Assembly (NCBI RefSeq): GCF_042432825.1
Contig: NZ_JBHLWN010000068.1
Location: forward strand, 1 to 64,000
Source: Gordoniibacillus chartarius
Lineage (GTDB): Bacteria > Bacillota > Bacilli > Paenibacillales > NBRC-103111
Direction of reading: 5' to 3'
DNA: 64,000 bases
Position 1 is the stretch's first letter; each line of letters begins with the position of its first letter. The translations under genes and the position numbers were made by a program. Below, piece after piece: positions 24,541 to 33,025 of the stretch. The notes under the pieces were generated by a model that was not told where the DNA came from, ran no database searches, and saw only the letters and a program-made list of their open reading frames with translations.

Positions 24541-24635
24541 TAGTTGCAATAACATCCTATTCAGTGTATCATGAATTTAGTTGCAATAACATCCTATTCG
24601 GTGCATCATGAATTTAGTTGCAATAACATGCTATT
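24541..24635 (+). repeat. 37-bp tandem repeat, possible MarR operator array
   Basis: Two full 37-bp units (24541-24577, 24578-24614) and a partial third (24615-24635), each starting TAGTTGCAATAACAT. Units differ at only two positions. The array ends directly before the AAAGGAGG of the marR-type gene. Each unit holds GTTGCAATAAC, a short imperfect dyad, so repeated regulator binding is plausible. Confidence 0.65.
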
Positions 24636-24649
24636 AAAGGAGGGATAAT

Positions 24650-25111
24650 ATGAGCGATCGTTGGAGGCAGAATGACAAGGGCGCAGCGGAATCGCATGGT
24701 CAATACATCTCGGCCATCTACCGACATATGCAAGTGTTGATCTCAGCCGAGTTGGCACCATATAGAATCGGAAGCGGACAGTATATTTTTCTGATGGCGA
24801 TTGCGTTTCGGCAACCAATCACTCAGAAGGAGCTAAGTGAGAAACTGCTCATTGACAAAACGACAACCGCCAAAGCGATTACCAAGCTGGAAGCAGAAGG
24901 TTACGTACGGAGGGAAGTCGATCCCGCAGATAACCGCTATCATCTGCTCTATTTGACGGACTCGGGACGTGAGGTGGTACCTAAGGTGCAGGAAGCGCTG
25001 GACCGCGTTAAGAACAAAACGCGGAAAGGCATTGCCGATGAAGAGTATGACTTGTTAGTAAGCTTGCTGAAAATCGTGCTTCGCAACCTGACCGAGCGGG
25101 AGGAGACGTAA
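24650..25111 (+). CDS. MarR family transcriptional regulator
   Basis: A 153-aa winged-helix regulator. The DNA-binding core is about 40-110: ITQKELSEKLLIDKTTTAKA as the HTH and VRREVDPADNRYHLLYLTDSG as the wing. The conserved DPxDNR of the family is present. AAAGGAGG lies 8 bp upstream. It heads a tight operon with the luciferase-domain protein (1-bp gap) and haloalkane dehalogenase, and likely represses its own operon through the tandem repeats at 24541-24635. The inducer is unknown. Confidence 0.88.
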   Translation: MSDRWRQNDKGAAESHGQYISAIYRHMQVLISAELAPYRIGSGQYIFLMAIAFRQPITQKELSEKLLIDKTTTAKAITKLEAEGYVRREVDPADNRYHLLYLTDSGREVVPKVQEALDRVKNKTRKGIADEEYDLLVSLLKIVLRNLTEREET

Positions 25112-25112
25112 G

Positions 25113-25445
25113 ATGAGCAGGTACGCGAAAACAAACTTGACGAAAGAGCTGTTGACTTGGGCTGGCGTTACAAAGCATCCTCATCGGTTCGGAGGAGTGG
25201 AATTTCAGCTAAACGGAACGGAAATTGGGCATCTTCACGGCAATCGCTTGTTCGACCTGCTTTTGTCAAAATCCGAACGCGATAGGTGGATTGAAGAAGG
25301 GAAGGCAAGTCCGCATCATATGTATCCCGATTCTGGCTGGGTATCCGTTTATTTGAATACCGAGCAAGATATTGCTTGTGCCATTGAAATCGCGCGCTCT
25401 AAATATGATCAAATAAAATTGAAGGGTGAGATGAAAAATGATTAA
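25113..25445 (+). CDS. luciferase-domain (DUF5519-type) protein
   Basis: A 110-aa protein with a domain like the small luciferase family/DUF5519: HPHRFGGVEFQLNGTEIGHL, LSKSERDRWIEEGKASPHHM and YPDSGWVSVYL. Despite the name these proteins are not proven light-emitting enzymes and no function is established. It overlaps the next gene by 8 bp and follows the MarR gene at once, so the three are co-transcribed. Confidence 0.75.
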   Translation: MSRYAKTNLTKELLTWAGVTKHPHRFGGVEFQLNGTEIGHLHGNRLFDLLLSKSERDRWIEEGKASPHHMYPDSGWVSVYLNTEQDIACAIEIARSKYDQIKLKGEMKND

Positions 25446-26310
25446 CGCTGCATTCCCCTATGAGAAAAAGCGAATTCAAGTATTCGGATTAGAGATGGCA
25501 TATGTGGATGAAGGAAGCGGTGATCCGATCGTCTTCCTACACGGCAATCCGACATCCTCCTATCTCTGGCGCAACATTATTCCTTATGCCCAGAAGTTTG
25601 GCCGCTGCATTGCGCCTGATCTCATTGGAATGGGGGATTCCGCAAAGCTTCCGGACAGCGGTCCTGACTCCTACAGCTTTTTTGAACATCGGAAATATCT
25701 CGATGAGCTTCTCGACAAACTTGGAATCCACAAAAATATCATTTTCGTAGTACAAGATTGGGGTTCGGTTTTGGGCTTTGATTGGGCACGGCGACATCCT
25801 GACGCTGTAGATGGCATTGTTTATACGGAAGCACTGTTCCCGGGTAGCTGGAGCGAGATGTCGGAACAAGGGCGAAAAATCTTTCAGGCATTGCAATCTT
25901 CAGAAGGAGAAAAGATGATACTGGAACAAAACTCTTTTCTCAATGTCAATCTTCCTGTTAATATTTTGCGTGAGTTGACGGAGGAAGAGGTGGAGCAGTA
26001 TCACCGCCCCTTTATCGAACCAGGTGAAAGTCGTCGTCCGATGTTATCTTGGGCACGACAACTTCCTTTTGATAGCGATTCAGCAGTTGCTGAAATTATG
26101 ACAGATAATGGTAAATGGTTAGCCCAAAGTCCCGTTCCAAAACTATTCCTCCATACAGAACAAGGAAGAACTACACAATCTCAATTGGATTTTTGTCGCA
26201 GTTGGCCTGAACAGACAGAAGTCACAGTGCCGGGAATTCATTATCCAATGGAAGATGCGCCTGATGAGGTTGGGAAAGCCCTTGCCGAATGGCTGAAAAA
26301 TTTGGCTTAA
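25438..26310 (+). CDS. haloalkane dehalogenase (alpha/beta hydrolase)
   Basis: A 290-aa alpha/beta hydrolase with the complete haloalkane dehalogenase catalytic set of subfamily II (DhaA/LinB type): halide-binding Asn37 (HGNPTSSYLW) and Trp108, nucleophile Asp107 (VQDWGS, Asp in place of the usual Ser), acid Glu131 and base His268 (GIHYPMED). The enzyme converts a haloalkane to an alcohol and halide. The start ATG follows AAGGGTGAG. It is last in a MarR-controlled operon inside the accessory region; GC is below the chromosome. Confidence 0.9.
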   Translation: MINAAFPYEKKRIQVFGLEMAYVDEGSGDPIVFLHGNPTSSYLWRNIIPYAQKFGRCIAPDLIGMGDSAKLPDSGPDSYSFFEHRKYLDELLDKLGIHKNIIFVVQDWGSVLGFDWARRHPDAVDGIVYTEALFPGSWSEMSEQGRKIFQALQSSEGEKMILEQNSFLNVNLPVNILRELTEEEVEQYHRPFIEPGESRRPMLSWARQLPFDSDSAVAEIMTDNGKWLAQSPVPKLFLHTEQGRTTQSQLDFCRSWPEQTEVTVPGIHYPMEDAPDEVGKALAEWLKNLA

Positions 26311-26377
26311 CGTTACGTTTAAGGAATTGTAGGGCCAATAAATGCTGCTCCTCGAAGCTATCTCATTAGAATTTCAA

Positions 26378-27152
26378 TTAGCAGAAGGTTTCTATGCTCC
26401 ACCGCATTCCGTAAATCCTCACGATTTCTGTGTCGCTCAGCTCGGTATCGGTGCTCAAGATCACAAGCCATTCCCTACGATAGTTACGGTTTTGCACAAA
26501 TACGAGCCGAATCGGTAGACCGCAAGCAGTTTGAACAAGTAATGAGCCGAGTACCTCTTCCAAGCGCCGCTTATATCCTTGAGTCCGCTTCGACAAGTTA
26601 TCTTTTATTTCACAAAAACGGTTCGTGATCTTAGCGGAACTGAGCATGACAAAATCGATCGGTGAAAAGCTGAATCCATCCGACCAACCCAGTGTAAGCA
26701 TATTGTAACCGCGGACGAAACGCCCTGTTGTATGGTCATGAACGCGAGCTAACAGTTCTGCTTTCTTGCTTCGATTTCGCTTCAAAACAGAATCGTCTAT
26801 GATAAACACGCGAGTACGAGAACTGGAGATGAGCGATTCGAAGCGCCGGACCACCAAGAGACTAAGCTATGAAGGAATTTACGCCACGAAAACCGGAATG
26901 ATTAAGAAATCGATAAATGACATCCTTGCCAGGAGCCGAGGCGCGCTCACTCTCTAACAAGCGATACCTATTACGCTGCTGGAAGACGAGAGTGAACAGA
27001 AGCTGAAACACTTCCAGCGCCGGCATACCGAATGACTTGCGGATGCCTGCCTGGCGTAGCAAATGGCCGATTTTCAAAGTAACAACCAACGATGTAATTC
27101 GATGTAAACTCTTTTCAGACGGAGCGTTCTGGTGTACCATGAAGATACGCAC
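26378..27152 (-). pseudogene. IS4-family transposase, frameshifted and truncated
   Basis: Two frames encode one transposase. The N-terminal 96 residues (27152-26862) have SLVVTLKIGHLLRQAGIRKS and LFTLVFQQRN. The next 159 residues (26857-26378) have the first catalytic Asp region (FIIDDSVLKRNRSKKAELLA) and end at YGMRWSIETF, the YREK-like zone. A frameshift lies near 26860, and the C-terminal part after the E region is missing, so the element is dead. Short inverted ACCTTTC/GAAAGGT arms near 27151 and 27203 may belong to its end. Confidence 0.8.
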
Positions 27153-27259
27153 CTTTCTGTTTGGAATGGGGATCTAGTCAATTTCCATTTTACCAAAAGA
27201 AAGGTGTTTTTTCTGTCAATTCAAAGAATAGACATGCATTGATGTACGATGCGATGAAT

Positions 27260-27285
27260 CCGAGGATATCTTCCTCGGGTTTTTT
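27260..27285 (+). terminator. intrinsic terminator
   Basis: CCGAGGA pairs with TCCTCGG around a 5-nt loop and is followed by GTTTTTT. It lies between the transposase relic and the ligase-like gene. Confidence 0.75.
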
Positions 27286-27418
27286 GTTTCCAAGATAACT
27301 GGGAGTATATGATCGCAATTATAAAAATTAATTATTATAAATATATCAGTATTTTATGGTAATATATTCAAAGAAATGTATGGAAAATATTACGTAACAG
27401 GAAGGCGGTTTCACTGCA

Positions 27419-29866
27419 GTGCAGACTTCGACTTACAAAGAACTGAGGGCTAAGATGAATGTGGAGGAAGGTAAAGGCGCTTTCTTGCGGTGGATCTTTC
27501 TAGGCTTCACCATTTGTTTTTTGGCGGTGGCGCCGTTTTATCAGGGGTTATTCTTCTCGGCAAGAGTTGAATTTGCCCCGTTCCGGAAGCTGGATTACGA
27601 TCTTCCTATGTATATAGCTTTGATGATTACTTTTGTCGTCCTTGGGTTAATAGGCATCTATTTGTTTTCCAAATGGTCCATACGGGATTATAGGGATTTT
27701 GCCCTGATTTCTATCGGATTCATTCCTCTCGTGTACTTCATCTCCTTCCTTCACGCCCCGGCATCTGCGCAAATGGCTTCGCAATCGATATATGTTCAAT
27801 TCATGATCGCGGCGTTTTTCATGCTCGGCATGCTGCTTTCAGAGCATGAGCGAGCATCGGCTGTAATCCAGCAAGCCATTATGGCTGCAGGCTATGTGAT
27901 CGTTATGTTTGGTTTGTTGGTTTGGTATGGAAATATAGATAGTCCGGGTGTGATTATCGAGGATAGCAACGGTCTGCGGCTAACGTCTGTGTTTACTTAT
28001 GCCAATTCTTATGCCGGAATGCTGATCGCCATTATTTTGGGCTCAGCGTATTTGAGCGCCCGGTATCGCAAATGGCCGTTCGTCGCGATTCATGCATTGT
28101 TTTTGGTGCCTGCCATCTTGTCGTTGATCTTGACGTTATCCCGCGGGGGCCTGATCCTACTTCCCGTTATTTTCATACTCATTCTGCCGTTAATCCCGCT
28201 GGCCAAACAAATGACGATGCTGTTTAACCTGCTTGCAGCGGCAGCGGGATCGATACTCATTTCTTCCTTCAGTACGTCGTACGGCATACAGCTGCAAGAT
28301 TCCTTCAGCCTGGACATTTCGTTGCGCGCGTGGGGCATTCTATGTGTCGCATCGGTAGTTTCGGCACTTTGCATTGTCATGTTCGGCAGATGGGTCAGTC
28401 CGCTGATCACCGCTTTCATCGAGAAGAAAAAGCTGAAATACGGCAACCTGTACTTTCCGATTCTCATTATGCTTGCGGGGGCTGGAGGATTTTTACTTGT
28501 CAGCAACAGCGGCATCGTCGGCCGCTTATTGCCTCCAAGCATTTCGCAGCGTATCGCATCGATTAACCTGCAGCAGCACAGTGTTCAAGAGAGATTTGTG
28601 TTTTATAAGGATGCGCTGAAAATATTGCAGGAATATCCGCTGCTCGGTGCGGGCGGGGGAGCATGGGCTTCGCTGTATCAGAAGTTCCAGGACTACGGCT
28701 ACTCCAGCAGACAGGCTCATAATTACATTATTCAAACGCTCACGGATGTCGGGATTGTCGGGGCGCTGCTTATTTTCATATTGATTCTGGGAATCTACGT
28801 CGCGTTCGTTCGGAACGCCATGAGGAATTGGAATACCGAACAATCCGGCCGAAGCATGGTTTACTTTATCGTCGGAAGCGCCATTCTTGTCCATAGCTGG
28901 ATGGATTTCGATATGAGTTATATGTATTTGTCGTGTCTCGTGTTTCTTTGCCTGGGAGGGATGCTTTCCGGCATAACGGTGAAGCCGATTCCATCGGGAG
29001 CTTCAAGCAAACCGTTTCAAATCGTCAAATGGGCGTATCCGTCGATCCTGATCGTCATTTCATTGATGCTATTTATTCAGTCTGCCATTCTGCTGCAAGG
29101 GAATATGAACATTCGACAGGTCCAGGAACAGCTGAAGCAAGGTAATGTTAATCTGTCTGAGGTCATACCTGCCTTGGACTCGGCCATAAGTGCAAATCCG
29201 AATATTGCTGAGTATAGATTGATCAAGATCAATTTGCTTCTGACCGCTTTTAATCAATTAAAGGATAAGCGGTACATCCAGCAAGCGGTAGATGCGGTTC
29301 AAGCCCTCAAACGCAAAGAGCCCTTCGACAAGGAAGCGGCTGAGTACGAATATTTATTAGCGGTTGGCAATCAAGATGAACAGCAAGCGTTGGAAGCGGC
29401 AAGCCGGGCGATGGTCAACAATCCATGGAATATGACATGGTATGCAAGGATGATATCCCTGAACGTGTCATTGGGAGAGAAAGCCCAGGCGGAAGGCAAA
29501 GCTGCGGATAGTCAAAAATATGGGGACGATGCACTATCCGTATACGACCAGATCCTGGCGAATCAGAAGCATTTGGAGACCGTACCGAAGTCGATTGCCG
29601 TTCCTCCGTTCGCTGTATCCAGCGATATTTATGTGAATATTGGCGGAATTTTGTATAAACGCGGTGAATACCGTTTGGCTGAGGAAACGCTGCAAAAGGG
29701 ATTAACCGCAGACTTGAGCCAAGATGGCAACCAGAAGCAGCTGGCTTTGTTATACTTGGCATCCAAACGGAGGCAAGGTCAGGACGATGCGGCTTTATAC
29801 GATAAGCTGATAGCGATTGATGCGGAAGCGGGGACGAAGCTGAACGGCTTGCTGGAGGGCATGTAG
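27419..29866 (+). CDS. O-antigen ligase-like (Wzy_C) membrane protein with C-terminal repeats
   Basis: An 815-aa protein with about 13 membrane helices (to residue ~565) and a soluble, TPR-like C-terminal part (about 590-810). The Wzy_C core shows LTLSRGGL and the ligase/polymerase loop with QERFVFYKDALKILQEYPLLGAGGGAW and AHNYIIQ, including the conserved Arg and His. Such proteins polymerise or attach cell-surface glycans; in Gram-positives the acceptor is unclear. The GTG start has GGAAGGCGG upstream; ATG 27455 is an alternative. It stands alone, just beyond the accessory region. Confidence 0.82.
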   Translation: MQTSTYKELRAKMNVEEGKGAFLRWIFLGFTICFLAVAPFYQGLFFSARVEFAPFRKLDYDLPMYIALMITFVVLGLIGIYLFSKWSIRDYRDFALISIGFIPLVYFISFLHAPASAQMASQSIYVQFMIAAFFMLGMLLSEHERASAVIQQAIMAAGYVIVMFGLLVWYGNIDSPGVIIEDSNGLRLTSVFTYANSYAGMLIAIILGSAYLSARYRKWPFVAIHALFLVPAILSLILTLSRGGLILLPVIFILILPLIPLAKQMTMLFNLLAAAAGSILISSFSTSYGIQLQDSFSLDISLRAWGILCVASVVSALCIVMFGRWVSPLITAFIEKKKLKYGNLYFPILIMLAGAGGFLLVSNSGIVGRLLPPSISQRIASINLQQHSVQERFVFYKDALKILQEYPLLGAGGGAWASLYQKFQDYGYSSRQAHNYIIQTLTDVGIVGALLIFILILGIYVAFVRNAMRNWNTEQSGRSMVYFIVGSAILVHSWMDFDMSYMYLSCLVFLCLGGMLSGITVKPIPSGASSKPFQIVKWAYPSILIVISLMLFIQSAILLQGNMNIRQVQEQLKQGNVNLSEVIPALDSAISANPNIAEYRLIKINLLLTAFNQLKDKRYIQQAVDAVQALKRKEPFDKEAAEYEYLLAVGNQDEQQALEAASRAMVNNPWNMTWYARMISLNVSLGEKAQAEGKAADSQKYGDDALSVYDQILANQKHLETVPKSIAVPPFAVSSDIYVNIGGILYKRGEYRLAEETLQKGLTADLSQDGNQKQLALLYLASKRRQGQDDAALYDKLIAIDAEAGTKLNGLLEGM

Positions 29867-29910
29867 CTTCGTTGCATGCTCGCCGCGTCATTTTCCTCCG
29901 GTCGCATGAA

Positions 29911-30024
29911 AGGAGTCGTGCTGCGAACACGACTCCTCTGACAACAGGCCGCTTCAAAGGCGGTCGGCATCAGGTGAATGATCTATGAATAGACCGCATC
30001 CCTTTGCGAGGAGGGCGGTCTATT
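29911..30024. other. two inverted repeats between genes
   Basis: A perfect 10-bp stem AGGAGTCGTG/CACGACTCCT (29911-29937) and a perfect 10-bp stem AATAGACCGC/GCGGTCTATT (29988-30024), neither with a strong T run. They may help end transcription of the convergent neighbours. Confidence 0.5.
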
Positions 30025-30172
30025 TGCGTTCGTTCCGGCTCGAATGAAGCAGTAATGCGATTATGTTGATTAGCATGAGGAGCAGTGATAACCCAAATAG
30101 GAGATAACGAACGTTTGCAGGAAGACTATCAAACTGAAAGGCCAAAACTCCCGAAATAAATGATAAGCCCAT
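30020..30172 (-). CDS. small hypothetical membrane protein
   Basis: A possible 50-aa protein with a hydrophobic C-terminal helix (LLFGLSLLLMLINIIALLL) and a basic tail. No family recognised and the ribosome-binding site is weak, so this is a low-confidence gene. A longer 71-aa reading from TTG 30235 is also open. Confidence 0.3.
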   Translation of the reverse strand: MGLSFISGVLAFQFDSLPANVRYLLFGLSLLLMLINIIALLLHSSRNERK

Positions 30173-30324
30173 ATTTTCTTTGTTCCATTTGCGGAAGCGA
30201 TGGAGCCAGAAACGATTTAGCCTTTCCCTTACCAAATTTTAAGCCCAGAAAAATAAAGACCTTCCGCCGAGTTTGCAGTATGATAAAAGCAATCAACCGT
30301 ATTTCAGCCAAGGAGACGACCGCG

Positions 30325-32121
30325 ATGAAGGTCTTGTTGAAAGCGATTACGCCGGCTCAACTGAAAAACCGACTGTTCATTTCCTTTCTGCTGCTCATTT
30401 TGCTGCCGTTCTCGATGTTGTCCTACTATAACTTCAACGAGACTGAGAAGCTGCTCCAGCGCAAATACAGCCAGCAGGATTTGGAGCGGCTGGAGAGCAT
30501 CAAGCGCTCGCTGGAGGATTTCATGGGCGAGGTGGCGAAGTCGGCTATTTTGCTGGAGCAGGACGCCGCGATCGTTCCGATCATGGAACATCCGGAGCGT
30601 TATGACGCCTGGACTCGGAAGGTGACGGTGGAGAACAAGTTCTTCGCCATTACGAACAGTTTTTTTCTGTCTGCGTCCCAGGTATTCTATACGATGCTGG
30701 ACTACCATGGGAACGTGTATTCATCCTATCTTCCGGAAAAAATGCTGAATTACCATGAAATCAGCAACGAGCCATGGTATCGTTCGGTAAGCGGAGATTC
30801 ATCCGCGAAATATATATGGAACAGCTCGGAGCCGAACTACGTGTCCCGCGGGCTATCCACGAGCCCTTATCTCGTGTCGCTATACGCGGAGCTGAAGAAC
30901 GAGCGCCTGGTGCCTTTCGGCGTTGTGCGGATCAGCATCGATTACAAGGAATGGTTCAAACGCGCGATCGGAACGGCGATGCCGGGGCAATCGTTTTACA
31001 TCTTGAATTATGACGGACATGAAGTGCTGCGGTCGGAGGGGGCGGATCCGATCGGGCCCGAGCTCGCCGGGCAAATGACGGCCGCAGGCGGCGAAGCCGG
31101 CTCGATCACCGATCAATCCGGCAACGCGATGTACACGTTCAGCTACTTGCCTTCGCTTCGCTGGTATGTCGCCAAGAAGGTGCCGCTGGATGTGCTGTTT
31201 CTGGAGTCTGAGCAATTGAAGCAGCGCTATTACGGGTCGATCCTTCTGTTCACGTCGCTGTTCATCGCGATGACTTTTCTCATTGCGTCCACCATTACGA
31301 GACCGATCAAGCTGCTGGAGAGGAAGATGGTGGCCGCTGCCGAAAGCAGCTTGAAGGTCGAGCTCGCGGAGAAGGGACAGGGTGAAATCTTGTCGCTCAC
31401 CAAGAGCTTCAACCGGATGATGCGGGACATGAAGGATTTGATTCAGAGGCTGAAGATGGAGGAACGCCACAAGCAGGCCGTCCGCTTCCAGGTATTGATT
31501 TCCCAAATGAATCCGCACTTCCTGCTGAACACGCTGAATACGATCAAGAGCATTTCCATGCGCAACGGCGACGAGGAAATTCACGAAATATGCCTGGCGC
31601 TCGGACGTATGCTCGAACAGAGCCTGAACCTTGATGTCGATATGATTTTCCTAAAGGATGAAATTCAGCTCGCTCAAGCGTACATGCACATTCAAAATTC
31701 CCGGTACGACCACCAGTTTGAAGTGGAGTTTGAGTTCGAAGACAGGCTGAAGTATGCGCTCGTTCCGAAATTCAGTCTGCAGCCACTGATGGAGAATTCG
31801 ATCTACCATGGCTTCGGACCGACACGGCAAAAGGGTGTGATCGCCATTCGGGTACAGGAGGAGGCGAAGCAGCTCGTGATCGAAGTCCGCGATAACGGCG
31901 TTGGCATCGAGAAGGCGCTCGAGTACAAGACGCCGCGGAGGCGCAAAGGCATCGGGCTGCAAAACCTGCGCGAACGGCTGGAGCTGCTGTTTCCTGCGCA
32001 GAACGAGCTGAAGCTGATGCCGCTGCCGCAAGGAGCCATGGTACTGCTCCGCTTCCCGCTGCTGTTATCGACGCCATATTCGGAAGGAGGCGAGGCCGGT
32101 GTGGACCGTATTGCTCGTTGA
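30325..32121 (+). CDS. YesM-type sensor histidine kinase
   Basis: A 598-aa membrane kinase. Helix 1 (about 17-36), an extracellular sensor region (about 40-300), helix 2 (about 305-325) and a HAMP region (about 325-380) precede the His_kinase domain with QMNPHFLLNTLNTI (phospho-His) and the HATPase with MENSIYHG, VRDNGVGI and GIGLQNLRERL. This plan is the LytS/YesM type common beside sugar ABC operons. ATG 30325 is set by AAGGAG; the frame is open further upstream but without a site. It overlaps the response regulator by 23 bp. Confidence 0.9.
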   Translation: MKVLLKAITPAQLKNRLFISFLLLILLPFSMLSYYNFNETEKLLQRKYSQQDLERLESIKRSLEDFMGEVAKSAILLEQDAAIVPIMEHPERYDAWTRKVTVENKFFAITNSFFLSASQVFYTMLDYHGNVYSSYLPEKMLNYHEISNEPWYRSVSGDSSAKYIWNSSEPNYVSRGLSTSPYLVSLYAELKNERLVPFGVVRISIDYKEWFKRAIGTAMPGQSFYILNYDGHEVLRSEGADPIGPELAGQMTAAGGEAGSITDQSGNAMYTFSYLPSLRWYVAKKVPLDVLFLESEQLKQRYYGSILLFTSLFIAMTFLIASTITRPIKLLERKMVAAAESSLKVELAEKGQGEILSLTKSFNRMMRDMKDLIQRLKMEERHKQAVRFQVLISQMNPHFLLNTLNTIKSISMRNGDEEIHEICLALGRMLEQSLNLDVDMIFLKDEIQLAQAYMHIQNSRYDHQFEVEFEFEDRLKYALVPKFSLQPLMENSIYHGFGPTRQKGVIAIRVQEEAKQLVIEVRDNGVGIEKALEYKTPRRRKGIGLQNLRERLELLFPAQNELKLMPLPQGAMVLLRFPLLLSTPYSEGGEAGVDRIAR

Positions 32122-32863
32122 AGACGAGCCGCAGGCGAGAGAATACGTTCGGGCGGTCTTTCAGAAAGTGACGGCCGATTTCCGCGTCGTCGGCGAGGCC
32201 AATCACGGAGAGGAAGCGATCGCCTTCATTCGGGAGCACGAGCCGGATCTCGTGATTTCCGATATTGTCATGCCGGTGATGGACGGTGTGGAGCTGCTGC
32301 AGACGGCAAGAGAGGAAGGGTTTGACTGCCGGTTCGTGATGCTGACCTGCATGAGCGATTTCGAATATGCCCGGCAGGCCGTGGAATACGGCGCGTCCGG
32401 CTACCTCCTGAAGCTGTCGATGGACGCCGTCTCTCTGGAACGCACCTTGTCCAAGGTCGGTCAGGAGCTTAGGCAGAGAGGGAAGCTGCGCAAGATCGAA
32501 CGGTATTTGTCCGATGTAACGGAGCCTTCCTTGCAGCCGACCGATCATCCGACGGTAAATCAGGTCATTGCCTTGATCCAAAACCATTACCGCGACAACT
32601 TGTCCCTATCCTCCCTCGCGGAGCAGGTGAATATCGATTCGAGTTACTTGAGCGATCTGTTCCGCAAGAAAACAGGGGATACGGTTACCCATTATATGCA
32701 AAAAGTAAGAGTAGAGGCCGCTAAGCTGCTATTGCTGGAAACGGACCGGACGGTCAGCGAAATCGGGGAGCAGGTCGGGTTCGTCAACGATAACTATTTC
32801 ATTAAGATTTTCAAGAAATGGACCGGGGCTACACCAAGCGATTTTCGCAGAAAAGAGAAGTGA
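32099..32863 (+). CDS. YesN-type AraC family response regulator
   Basis: A 254-aa regulator: receiver domain (about 1-120) with EDE near the start, phospho-acceptor Asp55 in DLVISDIVMP and Lys in LLKLSM, then a two-HTH AraC domain (about 150-252, LSLSSLAEQVNIDSSYLSDL). The GTG start has GGAAGGAGG 8 bp upstream, within the kinase gene. With the kinase it very likely controls the ABC operon that starts 160 bp downstream, as YesMN-type pairs do. Confidence 0.9.
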   Translation: MWTVLLVEDEPQAREYVRAVFQKVTADFRVVGEANHGEEAIAFIREHEPDLVISDIVMPVMDGVELLQTAREEGFDCRFVMLTCMSDFEYARQAVEYGASGYLLKLSMDAVSLERTLSKVGQELRQRGKLRKIERYLSDVTEPSLQPTDHPTVNQVIALIQNHYRDNLSLSSLAEQVNIDSSYLSDLFRKKTGDTVTHYMQKVRVEAAKLLLLETDRTVSEIGEQVGFVNDNYFIKIFKKWTGATPSDFRRKEK

Positions 32864-33025
32864 CGGGACCGGCAAAAGAAGTCTATCGCGGCGGATAGGC
32901 TTTTTTTGTTCCAAAAATCGTTCTATCGTTTCCCAAAATGCGTTCCTACAGAACCGATTTGACCCGTGCTATAGTTTGAAGTGTCAAGGATACAGCGCTT
33001 ACAGAGACGAAGGAGGTTCAACCCT

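Noticed and set aside
24541..24635. The tandem repeats as a CRISPR array
   Set aside because: Units are contiguous without spacers, only 2.6 copies, and no cas genes are near.
32960..33010. A catabolite-response (cre) site before the sugar-binding lipoprotein gene
   Set aside because: ATACAGCGCTTACAG has the CG centre but misses most conserved outer positions.
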